The notes beneath the pieces were generated by a model. That model saw only the letters and a list, made by a program, of their open reading frames with translations. It searched no databases and was not told the DNA's origin. The position numbers and the translations under genes were made by a program. From a bacterium (lineage in GTDB: Bacteria; Myxococcota_A; Polyangia; Nannocystales; Nannocystaceae): a stretch of DNA of 64,000 bases. How positions within the stretch are numbered: the first letter of the stretch is position 1; each line of letters begins with the position of its first letter. This document shows positions 60,801 through 64,000 of the stretch, piece after piece. The stretch spans positions 1 to 64,000 of the forward strand of contig JANSYI010000042.1 in the NCBI GenBank assembly GCA_024742475.1. Direction: 5' to 3'.

Positions 60801-63800
60801 TACCAGGCGTCGGCCGGCACGTCGTACTCCACCACCACCTCGGCCCCGGCCTTGGCCACGCCAATGTCGCCCGTGACCGAGAGGATGCGCGACATGAAGT
60901 GGTACGGCGGGCTCGGCAATCGCGGTGCCGTGCGCGTCGAGTCGAACGGCCGGTACATGGGACCGAACGCGTCCGAGGGTCGGCCCCACGCGCAGGCGAG
61001 CAGCGACTTGTAGTCGAACGCGAACGTCTCGCCCTCCTCGGTCTGAAACGACGCGACCGGCTTGGGCTCGACGTAGCCCTCGAGCAGCTCCGTCCAGGTC
61101 TCCAGCGGCCAGTCCGGCACGAGCTGCAGGCCCACCCGCTTGGCGTGAAACGCCTTGAGGCCGTCGACCGTGCACAGCAGATCGGCGTAGATCGTGGGCA
61201 CCGGGCCCGCGATGATCTCCTCGACGAACACCTCGTAGGTGAGCTCCTTCGACGTGGGCGTGACCTGCCCGCGGCAGCGCATTTCGATCGGCTCGCCGGG
61301 CACGGGCTGGAAGCGCCAGCCGTCGCGCCGCAGCGTGTAGCCCAGCGCGCTCAGGTACAGGCTCAGCGCCTGAAAGCAGCCCTCGAACATCAGGGTGCCG
61401 GGCATGCACGGGTCGTTCTTGAAGTGGCCGTCGAAGTACCAGTCGTCGGGTTTGACCGGCGTGCGGGCGTGCAGGTAGCCGCGCCCCCACGGGCCGCCCT
61501 GCGGGTCGAACCGGGTGACCTCTTCGAGGAACAGCATGCGCCCGCCCTGAATCGTGGGCGTGTGCGAGTGCGTCTGGCTGAACTCGAACCCTTCGCCGAA
61601 GCAGTCCCACGGGCGGCCTTCGGCAAACGCTTCGATCTGCGCCCGCGTGAAGCTGCGCCGGGCGGTGAGCTGGTCGGGCGCCTCGAGCCGCGGCTGCGCG
61701 ACGATCTCGGCGTCCTCGGGCGTCCACAGGATGCCGTCGGAGTCGGCGAGCTCTTCGTCGGTGAAGAACCCGGCCTGGCCGTCTCGCACCGACAGCCGAA
61801 TGTCGCCATCGATGCGGCAGTCGTAGTGGAAGAAGAACAGCCGCACCTCGTCGTGCTGCGCGTGGCCGTCGACGTGAATGTCGTACTGCAGCGTCTCGCC
61901 CACCGCGGGCAGGTCACCGCCGTAGGTCAGCGTGCAGCCGAGCAGTCGGTAGACGCGCTCGCCCTTATTGAGGAAGTCGGCGCCCATCCAGCTGATCAGC
62001 ATGAGGTCGGCCTGGCCGCTCTCGATGAAGATGCCGCCGGGCATGCGGCCGCGGTGCAGGTACCAGCTGTCGCTGCAGACGTCGGTCTCGGTCCAGATCG
62101 TGCCCTTGCCCAGGACCCCGGGCTCGGCGTCGATGCCGGTGACGCGGTCGGCGAGCAGCAGCGGCGGCTCGGGCATGCGGACCTGCCGGGCGTAGCCGTC
62201 TTGCTGCTCGAAGAGGGGCCCGAAGATCTCGGAGATCTTGCCCGACGCGTCGATCTCGAGCTGCGCGCGGGTGAGCGTGGGCCCGACCGGAGCGGGCGCG
62301 ACGCTCGTCGAGGGCGCGGGCTCCGGCGGAGGCGTCGCCTTGGCCGAGACGGCCGGGGGCTTGGGCGTGACGACGGTTTGCGCAGGAGCGACTGGCTTGG
62401 GAACCGCCGGGGTCTTTGCGGCCTGCGGCCCCGGGGTGGTCGGAGGCGCGGCGACAGGCTGCGGCTCCGATGGCGTGGCGCCGACCTGCCCGCCCCGCGC
62501 ACGCTCGAGCATGCGCGCCCTGCTCTCGAGGAACGCGGTGTGCACCGCCGCCTGCTGCTGGAGGAACCGCGCGTGCAGACCGCTGAGCTCCGCAAGCGCC
62601 CGGGCGCCAGGGTGCGTGCTCGGCGAGGCCTGCGGCGCGGGCTGAATCTCGACGCGCGGCGATGGGGTGGCCGCCGGCACCGGCTCGGCGGGGACCTCCG
62701 TCGGAGGAGGAGGAGGAGGAGGAGGAGGAGGCTGCGTCGCAGAAGCGAAGTCGAGGCCGAGGACGGAGGGCAAAGTGGGGGCGGGTTTCATGACGTGAAG
62801 CTCCGTGGTCGCGGCCCGAGCGGGGTGCGGAAAGTGCAGCGGAATGGAGAGAGGACCCGCGAGCGGGTCGGGCCGCCCGGGTGCCCTCAGGCGAGACAGC
62901 AGCGCCTCGAGGCGAACCGGGACGCTGGCGGCGAGCAGCGCAGCGGCGGCCTCGACCGCGCCCCATGCACCCTGCCCTTTGCGATCGAGCGAGACGATGG
63001 CGGCCTGGGCTCGACGCTCGGGCCCGAGGATGTCGCCGATCCAGCGCGAGCACGATCCGCCGGGACCATGCTCGACGAACACCCGAACCCCATCGGACCA
63101 CGCCTGCTCGATCATCGCGGGCACGTCGAGGCAGTGCAGCGCCTGCGAGAGGATCGCCTGGGCACACGCCTCGTGCTCGGGCACGTACGCGTCGGGGCGG
63201 CCTCCCGAGTAGAAGCGCACGCCGGGCACCTCGAACACCTCGCGCCGATGCAGCTGCAGGTACGCGTCGGCGACCGGCTGCAGCTGCGGCACGTGCACAC
63301 ACATGTTGTAGTCGAGCGCCTGGCAGCGGCTGCGGCCGATCGCGTCGAGCACCGGCGCCAGCGCGGCGGCGTCACCACCGATGACCACGTCCGCGTCGCT
63401 GTGAATGATCGCCAGCTCGATGCGCGGCTCGTCTTCGATGCGTGCCTGCACCTCGGCCCGCGGCGCCAGCACGGACCACATCTGCCAGCGCGCGTCGGGG
63501 CCCCACTGGTCGGCGACGGTGGTGAACTCGCCCGCGAGGTTACGGGTGAAGAGCGCGGAGTCCCTGGCCTGCTGGCGCATCGCGTCGACGTCGCGCCACG
63601 CCCCCAAGGAGAACAGGCTGTTGCTCTCGCCCGAGCTGTAGCCGATGGCCGCCTGCGGCCGCAGCCCGAGCAGCTCGCGCGTGAGCACGGTGTGCAGCTG
63701 GCACACCGCCGACGCCGACCACAGGCGCTGCTCCGCGTCGGCGGGGCCCTCGGTCCACGACAGCGCCTCGGGCAGCGAACCGAACCGCGGCGCCAACGCG

Positions 63801-64000
63801 TCGCCGAGCTCGGGGAGGTCGCGCAAGAGATCGAGGCCCGCGCCCGCGTAGGCCGATCCGGCCGACGTGTAGACGAAGGCGAGCTCGCCCTGCACCGCCT
63901 GCTCGCGATAGTGCACGCCAGCCCCCGGAGGGGCCCCATCGCGGACGTGCGCCGCGGCCCGGGAACGCTTGGACTCCAGCGCGCCTTCCGAGCGGGCGAC
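57872..64000 (-). CDS. pfa3: Polyunsaturated fatty acid synthase subunit Pfa3/PfaC-like (AT-DH-DH-PKS-type DH-AGPAT), 5' end outside the window
   Basis: At least 2042 codons are open to the right edge with no stop, so the N-terminal part (expected KS and CLF) is missing. A GTG at 63916 is possible but unlikely as a start. Order along the chain: acyltransferase with GYSSG (63622-63643); an Ala/Pro linker with ten prolines (62703-62731); a first FabA-like double hot-dog with HFxxDPxMPG (about 61,392-61,428); a second with HFxxDPVQPG (about 60,197-60,238); a PKS-type dehydratase with His near 59,835 and LLDAALHG near 59,410; and a C-terminal glycerolphosphate acyltransferase fold with NHQVQIE (58627-58652) and PQGTRS (58371-58392). 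In myxobacterial pfa clusters this subunit builds and releases omega-3 or omega-6 polyunsaturated chains. Both acidic residues of the usual AGPAT motifs (HX4D, PEGTRS) are replaced, by Glu and Gln. Confidence 0.85.
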   Translation of the reverse strand, partial: VARSEGALESKRSRAAAHVRDGAPPGAGVHYREQAVQGELAFVYTSAGSAYAGAGLDLLRDLPELGDALAPRFGSLPEALSWTEGPADAEQRLWSASAVCQLHTVLTRELLGLRPQAAIGYSSGESNSLFSLGAWRDVDAMRQQARDSALFTRNLAGEFTTVADQWGPDARWQMWSVLAPRAEVQARIEDEPRIELAIIHSDADVVIGGDAAALAPVLDAIGRSRCQALDYNMCVHVPQLQPVADAYLQLHRREVFEVPGVRFYSGGRPDAYVPEHEACAQAILSQALHCLDVPAMIEQAWSDGVRVFVEHGPGGSCSRWIGDILGPERRAQAAIVSLDRKGQGAWGAVEAAAALLAASVPVRLEALLSRLRAPGRPDPLAGPLSIPLHFPHPARAATTELHVMKPAPTLPSVLGLDFASATQPPPPPPPPPPTEVPAEPVPAATPSPRVEIQPAPQASPSTHPGARALAELSGLHARFLQQQAAVHTAFLESRARMLERARGGQVGATPSEPQPVAAPPTTPGPQAAKTPAVPKPVAPAQTVVTPKPPAVSAKATPPPEPAPSTSVAPAPVGPTLTRAQLEIDASGKISEIFGPLFEQQDGYARQVRMPEPPLLLADRVTGIDAEPGVLGKGTIWTETDVCSDSWYLHRGRMPGGIFIESGQADLMLISWMGADFLNKGERVYRLLGCTLTYGGDLPAVGETLQYDIHVDGHAQHDEVRLFFFHYDCRIDGDIRLSVRDGQAGFFTDEELADSDGILWTPEDAEIVAQPRLEAPDQLTARRSFTRAQIEAFAEGRPWDCFGEGFEFSQTHSHTPTIQGGRMLFLEEVTRFDPQGGPWGRGYLHARTPVKPDDWYFDGHFKNDPCMPGTLMFEGCFQALSLYLSALGYTLRRDGWRFQPVPGEPIEMRCRGQVTPTSKELTYEVFVEEIIAGPVPTIYADLLCTVDGLKAFHAKRVGLQLVPDWPLETWTELLEGYVEPKPVASFQTEEGETFAFDYKSLLACAWGRPSDAFGPMYRPFDSTRTAPRLPSPPYHFMSRILSVTGDIGVAKAGAEVVVEYDVPADAWYFNDNGAATMPFAVLLEAALQPCGWLASYVGSVLEYDKDLLFRNLDGTGTQLREVFADAGTLRTEVKLTALSKAGGMVITSFDVEMFQGAETVYTLKTVFGCFPLEAFENQAGLPIGEADRSLLELPNTEVIDLDARPESLYRDGATLPGSKLDMLNRVTGFWPEGGEAGLGAMRAEKDVRSSDWYFKAHFFQDPVQPGSLGIEAMIQLLQAYMLVTGMDEGVESPRFEPLALGHEMTWRYRGQVVPKNELVHCTLEITERGRDDAGPFVVARASLWVDGLRIYSAEGLGMRIVSGDPPPPRTTEEGTLTLEPARDQWLADHCPTWNEPALPMMSIVDLVVSASPGPVASVRDVAVHGFIDAGRARTLRTELDAPTGKVRVLDEAGEVVATGVVRGESEPAPQPWPALEGPAMADPYEDGSLFHGPAFQLWRRGVRTDGGASTWLDAGGGSVPVGRLHPALLDAALHGIPHDALSLWCDAIGDDLVAYPARVPSLTFHGPTPTSGEVRCEVRFGGQLAPGLPAFDLQLIVSDGAGERVWAHGRVLEACFPKGPLGSAAPAQRRAFLRDHAFVPGLRLSRHEGGQTRLSQAELDACDWMPGTVQGIYGRTAVADVAALEHVGHAHGIHPGRLPAALPLNPPNLRITREGDDVVVSDGEGPSVLDPAPVRPFWAAQVGHDEGWIGRDLWEGLLQQFVRRVVIEDPDDFAEVRTRPALFLGNHQVQIESLLITHLLAGLTDRAVTTMANAKHQERWIGWILRLLFGGEAQVDPQWILYFDQSKPESMAAHLAALEPGLRGGSTSFFLHPQGTRSQHAAESIGKVSSTILDYAVRLQLPIVPVRFTGGLPVEPIEGKLEFPVGYGAQDYFIGKAITPQELSALPYAERARAVVGAIESLGPAPTEERPAAADPRLQQAVSRRRVETGVGEVEAVFVEVLRGLENPSAQTRAVLAAVLEGRGLGQASTPALEALVLGLRGG
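62703..62731. repeat. GGA trinucleotide repeat encoding a ten-proline tract
   Basis: About 9.7 uninterrupted GGA units. On the coding (minus) strand they are CCT codons giving ten consecutive prolines in the linker between the acyltransferase and the first dehydratase of the PUFA synthase. Length change by slippage would stay in frame. Confidence 0.9.

Noticed and set aside
63916..63916. GTG at 63916 as true start of the PUFA synthase gene
   Set aside because: The frame stays open for 28 more codons to the edge. The acyltransferase is preceded in known subunits by KS/CLF, so the gene most likely continues beyond the window.

Overview
The window is one contiguous, very GC-rich chromosomal segment of a myxobacterium, most probably of the Nannocystineae (Nannocystis, Enhygromyxa or Plesiocystis type). 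Four things point there. There is an extreme density of lipoproteins in which the lipobox cysteine is followed by a long Ser/Thr/Gly/Asp spacer. A MYXO-CTERM-like tail is present. Eukaryote-like signalling parts occur (a TPR Ser/Thr kinase, a PP2C phosphatase, a somatomedin-B module). The right edge carries a myxobacterial-type polyunsaturated fatty acid synthase subunit with a C-terminal acyltransferase. Coding density is high, stops and starts often overlap (ATGA or GTGA), and there is no rRNA, CRISPR array or complete insertion sequence. Species assignment is inference.

Left part (1-25 kb). The left edge cuts the tail of a REP-associated-type tyrosine transposase, followed by small palindromes. 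Next come an exported TldD/TldE-like protease pair, a YhbY-TlyA ribosome-biogenesis pair, tRNA-Ala(CGC) with a clean terminator, and a PP2C phosphatase coupled to an unknown membrane protein. Two lipoproteins follow, then cobalamin-dependent methionine synthase (metH) directly behind an ArsR-methyltransferase fusion regulator of SahR type with a palindromic operator candidate. After these are an HD-domain protein, a VOC protein with an in-frame 12-bp repeat, an SGNH hydrolase, and a seven-motif RCC1-like lipoprotein. A three-gene minus-strand operon (HExxH protease with MYXO-CTERM-like tail, ABC-F ATPase, flotillin-like protein) closes this part.

Middle part (25-51 kb). Lipoproteins (receptor-L, AgmX/PglI-like, Sel1, PQQ-like propeller, 5'-nucleotidase and several of unknown function) are interspersed with an MscS channel, an AlkA-like glycosylase, a large Ser/Thr kinase with a TPR-like tail, a small protein of unknown family, an acyl-CoA oxidase with an extra N-terminal helical domain, and a divergent SDR/LysR pair. 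A coupled gene pair encodes a parallel beta-helix lipoprotein and a rhamnogalacturonan-acetylesterase-like SGNH lipoprotein, suggesting surface polysaccharide processing. About sixteen of the roughly fifty genes encode probable lipoproteins.

Right part (51-64 kb). An RND efflux operon (adaptor, pump, ICMT-family methyltransferase, MerR regulator) is followed by a secreted Cys-rich protein ending in a somatomedin-B-like module. The window ends inside a minus-strand multidomain gene that carries acyltransferase, two FabA-like dehydratase didomains, a PKS-type dehydratase and an AGPAT-like acyltransferase. It is the 3' end of a pfa-type PUFA synthase cluster, and the remaining subunits should lie just beyond the right edge.
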